64,000 bases of DNA from Epiperipatus broadwayi (lineage: Eukaryota; Onychophora; Udeonychophora; Euonychophora; Peripatidae), in NCBI GenBank assembly GCA_028023455.1, contig JAQFVV010012498.1, positions 2,637,001 to 2,701,000 on the forward strand, written 5' to 3'. The translations under genes were made by a program, and so were the position numbers. Below are positions 35,261 through 44,586 of the stretch, piece by piece (position 1 is the first letter of the stretch; every line of letters starts with the position of its first letter). Below the pieces are notes generated by a model that saw only the letters and a list, made by a program, of their open reading frames with translations, was not told where the DNA came from and searched no databases.

Positions 35261-36967
35261 TATAAATATTGCATCAATCTTAAAATATAATTATAAAATT
35301 TAAATATCAACTATCTGCATATCCAAATTGACTCCCCATTCTCCTTTTATAAAAACTTTATTTTATAGATAACAACAAATGGAGAATAATAAAGAATAAA
35401 AAAGAAATTATAATTAAAGTTCTTTTAAAAGTCTAACATTTTATGAAGTAAATCTTAGACATTTTCAATTTTCCAAAAATACTAAAGTGATACAAAATAT
35501 ATATTTAATTCTTCAATACTTCTATTTGTTGAAATCCCAAAGAATGACATAATGATTTATGCTTTCAATGGATCAAATGGTGTGATAATTTATTAAAAAA
35601 AATTATTGAATTCATTAATGCAGTATTTGGCATTACACATTTAGAAAATATATTCTAATATACAATTAGTAATTGTCCTTGAGGCATTTTTATAGATATT
35701 AATGTTTTTAGGAGGAAAAACTTTTTCATTTCATTAAATGATAATAAAATTTTGTTTAAAACAATAGATCTGTTATTCAGTTGTTAATATAAATTATCCA
35801 GAAAAAAATATTTTCTATATTTAAAAAATAAGCAATAAGATAAATAGAATTCCTTTGAATAATTTAGCAGATTTTTTTAATTCTAAGAAAATTTTACAAT
35901 TTCATAATTCATACTTTTTTTTTATTTATTATAATATTTCATAAATGTAGTCATTCTTATTGATGATCTTAAGAAAGGCCATTTTCCTAAAGCAAATGCC
36001 TGGCAAAATATTTCCTTTAAAACTGCATGACAATATAATATCAATCAAATATATCTATTTTATACAAAAATAGTGTGGAAGTTCAACTGGTTTCTATTCA
36101 TAAGCTTTTACTCATGTAATTGATTATACAATCATCATAACTTTATTACACTTTTATTTTTGACAACTAACTCCATAGTTTCAATAGGCACACACATATT
36201 CACATACAAATGCTTGAAGAAAAATGCAGCATTCCTTTCAACAACTTATTTGAAATAACATTAATGATATTTGAACAAATATTTAAAATAAAAAAAATTA
36301 CATATTTCAATTTCTTTTCATTGATTCGTAGTAAATTGTAAAATTTCGCGAGTATTAATGTATTATAAGAATTGTGGACTTAATTAGTGAAGTATTGAAT
36401 AGCTTCACACTCTTAGATCAAAACACTTCAGCTTCACCTATTTATATATAAAAGTAGGTTGAAGTAAAGAAGGATTCTCTCTTTTCTTCATAGCGTAAGC
36501 TTGTGTTTTAAGACCTATAGAGGTCTCTACCTTCGTATTTGTCAGACGCTTATTTCTAAGGTTACAGCCTTAGTAAATTATTACTTAATATAATAATGGG
36601 CGTTTAATAAAATTTATAATTACAAATTATAAATACTAAAATAAATATTTAAATTTACAAATATTAAAATGAATCATTTTCTTTGTTTATTTATTTGTTG
36701 ATTCATTCCCCACTATAAATGATTATTTTTTAAAAAATTAAAATAATAACATTTAATTCTTTTTAAAATAATGCTCTTTTAATTTTAACACATATAAAAT
36801 AAACACAGAATAAACACAATGCAAAGCATATACATGTTTAAACTTTATGCTAATTTTCTCTTACTAATGTAAATCATTTTAATATAATATAGATTAACAT
36901 GATTATTTAATTTTACATTAAAGCCTGTTCATTAAAGATTGAAGATTTACTATCTTAAAATAAACTG
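35261..36967. other. AT-rich DNA without recognisable gene
   Basis: A slightly less AT-rich patch at 36350-36600 contains no domain I recognise. Confidence 0.55.
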
Positions 36968-37160
36968 AGCACTGGCTATATGTGTATGTGAGAGATGATG
37001 ATCTGGACCAACTGATGAATGATGGTTCTGCACGAAATTTGTACATTGGAGGCCATTTATATTTTTCATATGTGTGGTCATGTATATCGGTTATATGAGA
37101 TAGAGTAAATAGCTGGGGGGGGGGCTTGAAAGTCTGTGTTCAAATCCCCTATAATTATAT
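36968..37160 (+). mobile_element. Hammerhead-bearing SINE-like repeat H, copy 2
   Basis: Order: ribozyme at 37005-37054, about 80 bp spacer, then a G-run and CTGTGTTCAAATCCCC, which matches a tRNA B box (GTTCAAATCC). No convincing box A. Collinear with the complement of 32130-32375. A retroposon combining a polymerase III-type element and a hammerhead is known in schistosomes (the Sm-alpha family); similarity to that arrangement is inferred, not shown by alignment. Confidence 0.72.
37005..37054 (+). ncRNA. Hammerhead ribozyme (family H), partly decayed
   Basis: Helix I CCAA (37008-37011), intact core CTGATGA (37012-37018), helix II ATGAT...TGCAC (decayed, only two good pairs), GAA (37034-37036), helix III ATTTGTAC (A-C mismatch at the base), cleavage after A37045, and TTGG (37046-37049). 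An outer GG/CC pair can extend helix I. Ancestral helix II was probably GTGCT/AGCAC, judged from both copies. Confidence 0.7.
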
Positions 37161-38065
37161 CTAAACTTCAAGTATATAAAATATACTTGTATTCAAATGT
37201 ACACGAACGTCAGCATGCACACGCAAATCATTACAACTTAATGCAGTTTTATTACATAAAAAGTATTCGGTATTTTAATTAATAAAAAGTATATGTATAT
37301 TTTAATAGAGTATTGATTTAAGAATATACACAATTAAATACAAAGTTAAATAAAAATTAATTAGGATGAAAATTAGTTATGATAGAATTAGATAAAAAAG
37401 AGTTATAAAAAATGAACTACTTAATTAATTAAATAATACCTCAGGCAATATTTATTTAAAATAAAAAGTCATTTTTGAAATATCAAATTTAATTTATACC
37501 AGTAAACCTAAAAATAAACATCTAAATTATTAAAAAAAAGTTATCACCCAATAAATCTCATCATCATTTTTCAGAATAAAACTACCATCTAATATAATGT
37601 AGTTTATTTTATAAAGAATATCTCTTTTCCATATCATACAAACAATCTTTCTTATTTCATTCATCTGTCTCACATATGGCTTATAAAACACTTTTTTTTT
37701 TTAAAAAAAATTTTTTTCAAAACCATATGAATATTTTCTTTCATCAATAAGCTATTTCTAACCAAAACACTACATTCAACTCAGAATAAGTTTTATTTCA
37801 ACCATTATGTCCATCCATAATAATAATCTGCCTAAAGAATATGTAATTGTTAATTTCTTCTAGTTCAAGATCATCATCTTTATTTTCATCTGTGAAAATT
37901 CTTTGAACATCATTTTAGTTTTTTAATATTCACCATTAGTTTTACTTTCTTATGGTCATCTGATAACTCTTGAAAAATTTCTTAAACCATTGAAATATTA
38001 TTTGAAAAGCCATTGCATCATTTGAAAACTCTGAATGATGTAAATAATCTCCATTTAGTGTTTTT
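37161..38065. other. AT-rich DNA without recognisable gene
   Basis: No coding or repeat signal recognised. Confidence 0.55.
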
Positions 38066-38285
38066 CTGAAGGTTGGACTATTTCCATCATCTAATAAAAG
38101 TATTGAATGTCTTTAGAAAAATTTAACTTTATTTAAGTATTTCAAATACACTCAATTGTTAGTAATAGCACACAGTGTGCTATTGGTAACAGTTGAATGT
38201 ATTTGGAATATTTAAATAAAGTAAAATTTTTCTAAAGACATTCAATACCCATATTAGAGATGGAAATAGTCCAACATATAAATAC
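38066..38285. repeat. Palindrome of two SINE-S 3' ends
   Basis: Left arm (38066-38170) is a minus SINE-S tail, with ATTGAATGTCTTTAGAAAAA and TTTATTTAAGTATTTCAAAT. The right arm (38178-38285) is its reverse complement. The centre is GCACACAGTGTGC, itself palindromic. The tRNA-like heads are gone, so the joint lies inside the element. Confidence 0.88.
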
Positions 38286-39612
38286 AATCTCCATTTACTT
38301 TTATTTCCTCAGCTTCATATTTAAATCTACAAAATACTTCTTGTAAAATTGCTGTATTTTGGAGAAATGGAATCACTCTGTTGAACAGACATTTTCATGT
38401 TAATTTTATTAAAGTTATTATGCAATCCAATCACTGTTGATGCATTTTGATATTCATTTTTTAGAATATGATAGTATCTTGAGTCTTTACCTTTATGGAT
38501 TAAAACTTTAATGAATGTGGAAATGCTTATAAAATCATATATTATAACTGATTAAATGAATCAGAACTATTCTAATATTTAATAGCTTCTAGTTTTTATT
38601 CAATCTAAGATTAGATTTGATAATTATAAAACATAAATCGACATTTTACTTAGTTTATTATCTGATAATTATTTCATTTAGGCAACTTAAACCTATTTTT
38701 CTAAAAAATATATTAAATTGTTAAAAATGTTTTTAATAATTTTTATCCTTTAATATTAAGAATGAATAAAAAATGATCTAATGAAAAAGTTATTAGTATG
38801 TGAATTTGCTAAAATATTGAATAACAAGTTTCAAAGTTATGCAAGTCTGTAGAGTATAAAATTTTAATGTTTCTGAAAAGCTCATTAATCGAAGGTAATC
38901 AATTTCGGCATACTTCAGTTTTTAAAATCTAAATGTGTGATCAATAGAATTCTATGAAATTTTATTAATAAACAGAATAAAGCAATAAATATTTTTAAAA
39001 ACAAGAAATCTCTTGATTTTTTTACCTTAAGTTATTCATAAAATAACATTGTTCTCCATTTTCTTACCATCTATAATACAGTTGAGTGAGTAGGGTTTTC
39101 CAGATAGTGGTACATTTAAATCCCCATTCCACCATTACTACAACTTTGAATCCTAAGCCTCATTGATAAAGAGAAAAGCTGGAAGTCAATTAGGAAAAGG
39201 TAAGCACTGATTACTTAACCTTATTATATGTGATATTGGATAACATAAATGCTATTGTTTTATAATAAATATTTTTATAAACATGTCCTTTATATAATAT
39301 AATCATCTTCTATTTCTGTTAATCATTTTAGTACTAAATAAATAAACAATTGCAAACACTTTTAACAACAAAGTTAAAAAATATGTAAAGCTAGATATAG
39401 ATAGATCCGTATTTTCTTTTATCCAATATTTAAGTCAATGCTAATTGGTGTGTTACTAAATATTTTTTAGTAATAACAAAATAAGTCAAATACTAAAGAG
39501 TTGATCATTACTCATAAATAGTATGACACTTTACCAATATCTTTTTATTATTCACAGAGTTTCGCAAAATTTCTATTAAGTAAATTAATATGTAATAATT
39601 TAAGAATATGAT
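38286..39612. other. AT-rich DNA without recognisable gene
   Basis: No coding or repeat signal recognised. Confidence 0.55.
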
Positions 39613-39776
39613 TACAGATAGTCAAAATAAGAATCATAGATCAATTCATAGATAACATGACCCTATCTCTTAAGCTTGTAAGTTATAAACAGTGAGGATT
39701 GACAATTCCTCTACAAGCTTTATGATATATGCTTAGCCAGAGCCAGCACTTAAAATATCTCTGTCAGGAACCCCTT

Positions 39777-39833
39777 CCCAAACCTCTGACCATGGTTTCA
39801 TGCTTTGGCACTCCTCAGAGAGGTGTCAGGGTA
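39777..39833 (-). ncRNA. Hammerhead ribozyme (family R, array copy)
   Basis: Minus strand: helix I ACCTCT (39824-39819), core CTGAGGA (39818-39812), helix II GTGC (39811-39808) with GCAT (39803-39800), loop CAAA, GAA (39799-39797), palindromic helix III ACCATGGT (39796-39789), C17 at 39788, then AGAGGT (39787-39782), which closes helix I with six exact pairs. All invariant core bases are present. One of the best-formed ribozymes in the window. Confidence 0.94.
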
Positions 39834-40210
39834 GGTTCAGACACTAAATCTAAAAATACCAACCCAAAGCTAAGCACTTAGCTAAAAGTTATCTATTGAG
39901 TGGAAAATCTGAAATTTTCAGACATCTACATGTCTTCAAACTCAGCTATCCAACTCAAATAGCTATATGGGGCTGATAGATCTTCAGCCATGCCATATAT
40001 TAGTAGTCATAGCAATATAAAATTGCATAAGACTTTTGGCAGAGACTATAAATAGTCAAAATAAGAGTCATAGATCAATTCATAGATTGCATGACCCTAT
40101 CTCTTAAGCTTGTAATTTATAAACAGTGAGGATTGCCAATTCCTCTACAAGCTTTATGATAAATGCTTAGCCAGAGCCAGCACTTAAAATATCTCTGTCA
40201 AGAACCCCTT

Positions 40211-40267
40211 CTCAAACCCCTGACCATGGTTTCGTGCTTTGGCACTCCTCAGAGAGGTGTCAGGGTA
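40211..40267 (-). ncRNA. Hammerhead ribozyme (family R, array copy)
   Basis: Minus strand: helix I ACCTCT (40258-40253), core CTGAGGA (40252-40246), helix II GTGC (40245-40242) with GCAC (40237-40234), four Watson-Crick pairs, loop CAAA, GAA (40233-40231), palindromic helix III ACCATGGT (40230-40223), C17 at 40222, then AGGGGT (40221-40216), which pairs with ACCTCT through one G-U. Compared with the other copy, the changes keep pairing in helices I and II. Confidence 0.95.
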
Positions 40268-40360
40268 GGTTCAGACACTAGATCTAAAAATACCAACCCA
40301 AAGCTAAGCACTAAATTATATATATATATATGTTAAAACGAAGATTTGCACGGGTTAAAT

Positions 40361-40543
40361 ATATAAAATATATATTTTGCGGGTTCATCCGTGTTAAAAA
40401 CTTTTAATACCAATACACTGACGTTTCGACTTGGTCACACAAGCCATCCACAGAGGATGGCTTGTGTGACCAAGTCGAAACGTCAGTGTATTGGTATTAA
40501 AAGTTTTTAACACGGATGAACCCGCAAAATATGTATTTTATAT
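40361..40543. repeat. Near-perfect palindrome of two PLE-B 3' ends
   Basis: Arms 40361-40449 and 40455-40543 are reverse complements with one mismatch seen, around ACAGA. The right arm reads GGATGGCTTGTGTGACCAAG, TCGAAACGTCAGTG, TTTTTAACACGGATGAACCC and GCAAAATATG, matching the 3' ends at 16945-17045 and 60110-60210 but much better preserved. Two element ends are joined tail-first, probably recently. GAAACGTC fits the 3' half of a hammerhead. Confidence 0.93.
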
Positions 40544-40587
40544 ATATATATATATATTAGCAAGTTTTTTAACTTGCATTTTTGTTT

Positions 40588-40622
<35 letters not shown>
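40541..40622. repeat. Two (TA)n microsatellites
   Basis: TA tracts at about 40541-40557 and 40591-40622 bracket a 30-bp stretch. Confidence 0.9.
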
Positions 40623-40627
<5 letters not shown>

Positions 40628-41570
40628 ATAGTGATTTTACATGTTTAATTTTCAATTGTTCAAATAATTGACAATTTATATTAAAATTAAAACTAAATTA
40701 AAGTATAGATCAAATACATTACTTATAAAATTAGATATTTTAATGATGATTATTCTGAAAGATACCCACTCAAATTTGAGTGCAATAATAATAAACATAC
40801 TGCAGATAACTATTATTCTTATATGTTCATCAAATTTCTATGCAATTTAGTATATAGGGATAGATTTGAGAACTAAAAGTTAATAAATTGAAGCAAAACT
40901 TATTATATTTGTTGCTTAACAATCTCAAGACTTCTTTGCAATTAATTATTATTTTTAACTTTTTAATACATCAAATACGAAAAAAATATAAATGTTGGAT
41001 AGCAATTGAACAAAAAATCCAATAGGTCTTCAGAATTAAATAAAATAGATCTAAAAAACATGAAGGTTATTATTGATGAATTTCAAAAAAGATGTATGCA
41101 TTCCTTTTCTTACTATGAATATTATGTTTATTCCTCATCTTATAACTGATATTGAGGTTGTTAAACTAATTTCAATGACATTTTGATGATTCAAATCTAA
41201 CTTTACTGTGTTCAAATAGAAATGAGACATTAAATCCTTATTCTGGCAAAATAAAAAAAATCACCAAAAATAACTTGTTTATTTTTGTAATCCTGGATTG
41301 TTGAATTAATGGAATGTTGTAATGCTGTGTGTCTTAAATTTACATGTTTAAATTTAAATCTACCATATTTTATATTTATAAAATTTATAAATTACACATG
41401 TACATTTATATATTATATAGTTATAAGTTTTCTTTTTGCAAATTTCTTTAAAATAATAAATCAAAAAGGATTGCTGTTTATGAATATTACACATACAGAC
41501 ATATATATTATCAATAAAGTAAGTCATATATAATGTGACATTGCTTTTATAGGATTGCATTTACAAAAAT
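40623..41570. other. AT-rich DNA without recognisable gene
   Basis: Short ORFs on both strands overlap each other; no domain was recognised. Confidence 0.55.
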
Positions 41571-41710
41571 GTAATACAGAGAGCACACCAATAGCTCAAA
41601 CTGAAACCAATTGGTCTGGGGACGAGTGTATTTTGGATAGAGATTTTTAATATTTTTTCTTACAGCACTTATCAATTAAGAGCTTGTTTGAACTATTGGT
41701 ATGCTCTCTG

Positions 41711-41721
<11 letters not shown>
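41571..41721. mobile_element. Small element with 29-bp inverted ends and a hammerhead 3' half
   Basis: Ends AATACAGAGAGCACACCAAT... and its reverse complement pair over 29 bp with two mismatches. The middle contains GAA, the perfect palindrome ACCAATTGGT, C, TGGGG (about 41605-41623). That is the GAA, helix III, C17 and helix I part of an R-type hammerhead, but the CTGANGA strand has been replaced by the inverted end. A truncated R element or R-derived mini fold-back. A (TA)n tract follows. Confidence 0.75.

Positions 41722-41755
<34 letters not shown>
41712..41755. repeat. (TA)n microsatellite
   Basis: About 42 bp of TA between the small inverted element and an R copy. Confidence 0.95.
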
Positions 41756-41756
<1 letters not shown>

Positions 41757-41758
<2 letters not shown>

Positions 41759-42260
41759 AACAGTCATATATCACATGACCTATATAGCTTGTATTACCAA
41801 TATGTAATATATAAAGAGCCTGCTACTTGCTCTAAATAAGCTTAATTTTTTTTTTATGATAAATGCTGCAAGAGAAAATACATGAAGCTTTTATCCATGA
41901 TGGTCCCCATCCCCAGGCCAGTTTCGAGCTATGGCTCTTATCAGTGAGGAGCTAGGACATAAGATTCAAAATATTAACTCAAGCCAAGCATTTATCTAAT
42001 TGTTAAATATTAAGAAAAAGATCCAAATCTTCAGACACCTACATGTCTTCAAACTCAGCTCTTTAATCAAAGGAACTATATGAGCCTGAACTAAATTCAG
42101 AGATCCCATATATTAGTAGGCTTAGCAATTTAATATAGCCAAAGCCCTAACAGCAATATTATAATAGTAAAAATCAATCACATATCACATGACCTATATA
42201 GCTTGTATTACCAATATGTAATATATAAGAGCCTGCTACTAGCTCTAAACAAGCTTAATT
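41757..42260 (-). mobile_element. Family R repeat, 1.2 units of 414 bp
   Basis: TCACATGACCTATATAGCTT, GTATTACCAATATGTAATAT, then GAGCCTGCTAC and CTCTAA occur at 41771 and again at 42185, exactly 414 bp apart, the same period as the array at 9291. Only the first unit still has its ribozyme (41903-41958). The second is cut off by the palindrome that starts at 42226. Internal words match 8059-8302 closely, in the same orientation. Confidence 0.85.
41903..41958 (-). ncRNA. Hammerhead ribozyme (family R), core-mutated
   Basis: Minus strand: CTGATAA, helix II GAGC with GCTC around CATA (four perfect pairs), GAA, then ACTGGC and C. Helix I pairs CTCA with TGGGG and GTCC with GGGAC. G8 is A and the first helix III pair is A-C, so it should not cleave. 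Helix II is better than in the 8147-8202 copy, which shows that the stem was GAGC/GCTC in the ancestor. Confidence 0.75.
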
Positions 42261-42418
42261 TTTTTTTTTTTATGATAAATGCTGCAAGAGAAAATACATG
42301 ACTTGCTTCATGTATTTTCTCTTGCAGCATTTATCATTAAAAAAAAAATTAAGCTTGTTTAGAGCTAGTAGCTGGCTCTTTATATATATATATATATATA
42401 TATATAAAGAGCCAGCTA
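42226..42418. repeat. Cascade of palindromes made of R ends
   Basis: First palindrome 42231-42380: GAGCCTGCTACTAGCTCTAA through ATACATGA, an ACTTGCT-like centre, then the reverse complement, with arms of about 72 bp. The right end of that arm (GAGCTAGTAGCTGGCTC) is again followed by a TA core and its own reverse complement (GAGCCAGCTACT), giving a second palindrome at about 42366-42421. Overlapping ORFs on both strands here are artefacts of the symmetry. Confidence 0.88.
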
Positions 42419-42443
42419 CTATCTCTAATATATATATATATAT

Positions 42444-44561
42444 TGTAACAATCAAAATGAAAGTGAAGATCGAATCTAATTGCAAACACAATATCTGCTC
42501 TACAAGGGCGCCATCTAGGCATTTGAGCCTAGAAAAATTTATAGAGTAGGCAGATATGCGCCGTTAAGATTCCACTTTATTTAAATATTCAGATCGTTAG
42601 CCCAAGTCACTAGCTTATTGGAGTAGCAGAGATAATAAAATATAAATTTTATATCTTAAATATAAAAGAATAAAAGCCACTGCCAGAAATTAACACATAA
42701 AAATATTTATTTATGCACATATAAAATAATATTTAAATTTTGAGGAATAAATTTAACGTTTATAATTTTATATTGAGCTTTAATTCTAAATTTAAGTAGA
42801 TTGCAAATAATGAGTTTACTATTTATTTAGAGGGTCGAGTATAAATGGACTACATAGGTCTGCATTTGAAAGGAAAATATTCTTCCCTGATTTAACCTTA
42901 GGCAACAAATTTCGCAATCAACTGGCGCCAATCCATCTGATACATTCATGTATTCAATGTAGCATGATACAACAACACAAAATACTATATTGTCAGGAAT
43001 GTACATCTGAACAATAAGTAGAAATAGAGAAGACATTGACTCTCCACCACAGGAATGTGACATCTGTTGGCAAGTAGATCAATAAACAAAAAACTCCATA
43101 GGAATGGACTGCGGTCTTCTGCCGACTTACAAACCCATCCATAGGCAAACAGAGGGTGTGTGGCATATATCTATAATCCTGCCTGTAGCGGACCTCATAC
43201 TACATCTACTAATTACACAAATATATCCAATCCATTGAACCAATTCAACTACGAAATGAATAACCTAAGATTACCCTCCCTTAATACACTTTACAAAACT
43301 ATATAGCCATTCATGCCCGACTTAATTTTAACATTTAAGATTACCTTCGCACAGATTTGTTTAAAAATGTTGGGTATAGATCTATTACACAGATTCCACG
43401 GTCAAAAACATTTCAAAATAAACATAAACGATCAAAATACAAAATTATTGATACCGACAATCGCAGAGGGAAACTTATAAGTAACCCAATAGTATTCACC
43501 ATAAGATACTTGCATTGTCACCAATAATTTAAAAGACATCCGAATAAATACATTTTAGATACTCACCGTAAGGTATCATTATTTATCGAATGTCTATATA
43601 TTTTGATCAAATATGAAAACCAAAATATAATTAACCGCAAACGAATCCATGCAAGCGTCTATAAACAACTTAAATTTCATACATTGAACTAATCTTTACA
43701 ATAAGAAAAAAAAATGAAATGATGTTTATCAATCGGAAAACATATAAAATTAAACATTATTAATTTGATTTAAAAACTTACAAAAGTCAGATAAGAGTCC
43801 GTTTTAACATTTTAGTTGGCTTGTTTATCAATTTGTAAAACTTGACGAAAGTTCTTGATTGATTTTAACAATTGTTCATTTCATATATCTTATGGTAGGA
43901 GTCCAGGCCTCTGCTTTCAATTCCCATGACGCCTCCGTTGGAAGGTAATGTTCTGGAGATGGCAATAGCTGGTTCAAGGTATCACAGTCTTTTCATTTTT
44001 TTTTTTTTATAGAGAGTGTGGTATGTGCGTCATACCACATCTCTCAAATACACAATGCTGGAACTGTCAGAAAAAAACTGTATTTCCCTTTTTATATTAT
44101 CCACAAGGATTCAATGAACAAAACGTCACTAATCCATCACTTTCGTTAGGGTCCGAGCCAAGGCTTAGTGCTTCCATTGGTCAAGCTAAAATTTCTTTCT
44201 TCTCTTATCTAACTTTTCATCTGACTTTTTAATTACACAGCTTTTAGATAATTAATAAACATCATTTCCATTTACAGATTACAGGAATTAATTAATACCT
44301 GTTTTTACTTTAACTTACGTTATTTTTTTATTAAAATATTTTTATATTTCAACCTTGTATTTTTTTATTAAAAAAAATACGTTCAAATACTTTTTATTTT
44401 TTTTTGTTTATGAAAAAAATATTTTTAAAGTTTAGCATCTGTGCGAATATATACGTTTAACAATATTTTAATTTTAGCGTTTAGTTTTTTACTTTTATTT
44501 GCGAACTTTTATTAAGTTTTTATTTTAAATTAATGTAACGACATATTTATATATCATTACA
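42444..44561. mobile_element. Possible LTR-like insertion in (TA)n
   Basis: A less AT-rich block of about 2.1 kb that starts TGTAACAATC right after a TA tract and ends ATCATTACA right before another TA tract (44563-44586). TG...CA ends with TGTAA/TTACA inversion resemble an LTR, as in 12881-14439. Because both flanks are TA repeats, the target duplication cannot be read. GGGCGCCATCTAGG (about 42507) and CTGGCGCCAATCC (about 42921, opposite sense) resemble lysine-tRNA primer sites, but neither sits at an LTR boundary. No ORF with a recognisable domain. Confidence 0.4.
44012..44045. repeat. Hairpin
   Basis: GAGAGTGTGGTATG and CATACCACATCTCTC pair over 14 bp with one bulge, around TGCGT. It lies inside the block 42444-44561. 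Confidence 0.75.
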
Positions 44562-44586
44562 ATATATATATATATATATATATATA

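Larger units (their letters stand above)
39613..40322 (-). mobile_element. Family R retrozyme-like tandem array, units of 434 bp
   Basis: GTCAAAATAAGA and CATAGATCAATTCATAGAT start both copies (about 39617 and 40051). The hammerheads are 434 bp apart (C17 at 39788 and 40222). Both copies share CCTATCTCTTAAGCTTGTAA, AAACAGTGAGGATTG, GCTTAGCCAGAGCCAGCACT and CAACCCAAAGCTAAGCACT. The array ends at a short (TA)n tract. It is the same family as 9291-9916 (shared TTCAGACATCTACATGTCTT-type middle) but a distinct subfamily. No ORF. Confidence 0.88.

Noticed and set aside
42827-43063. 78-residue minus-strand ORF and a TGGCGCC primer-binding site
   Set aside because: The TGGCGCC lies inside the ORF, no LTR end adjoins it, and the product matches no retroelement domain.
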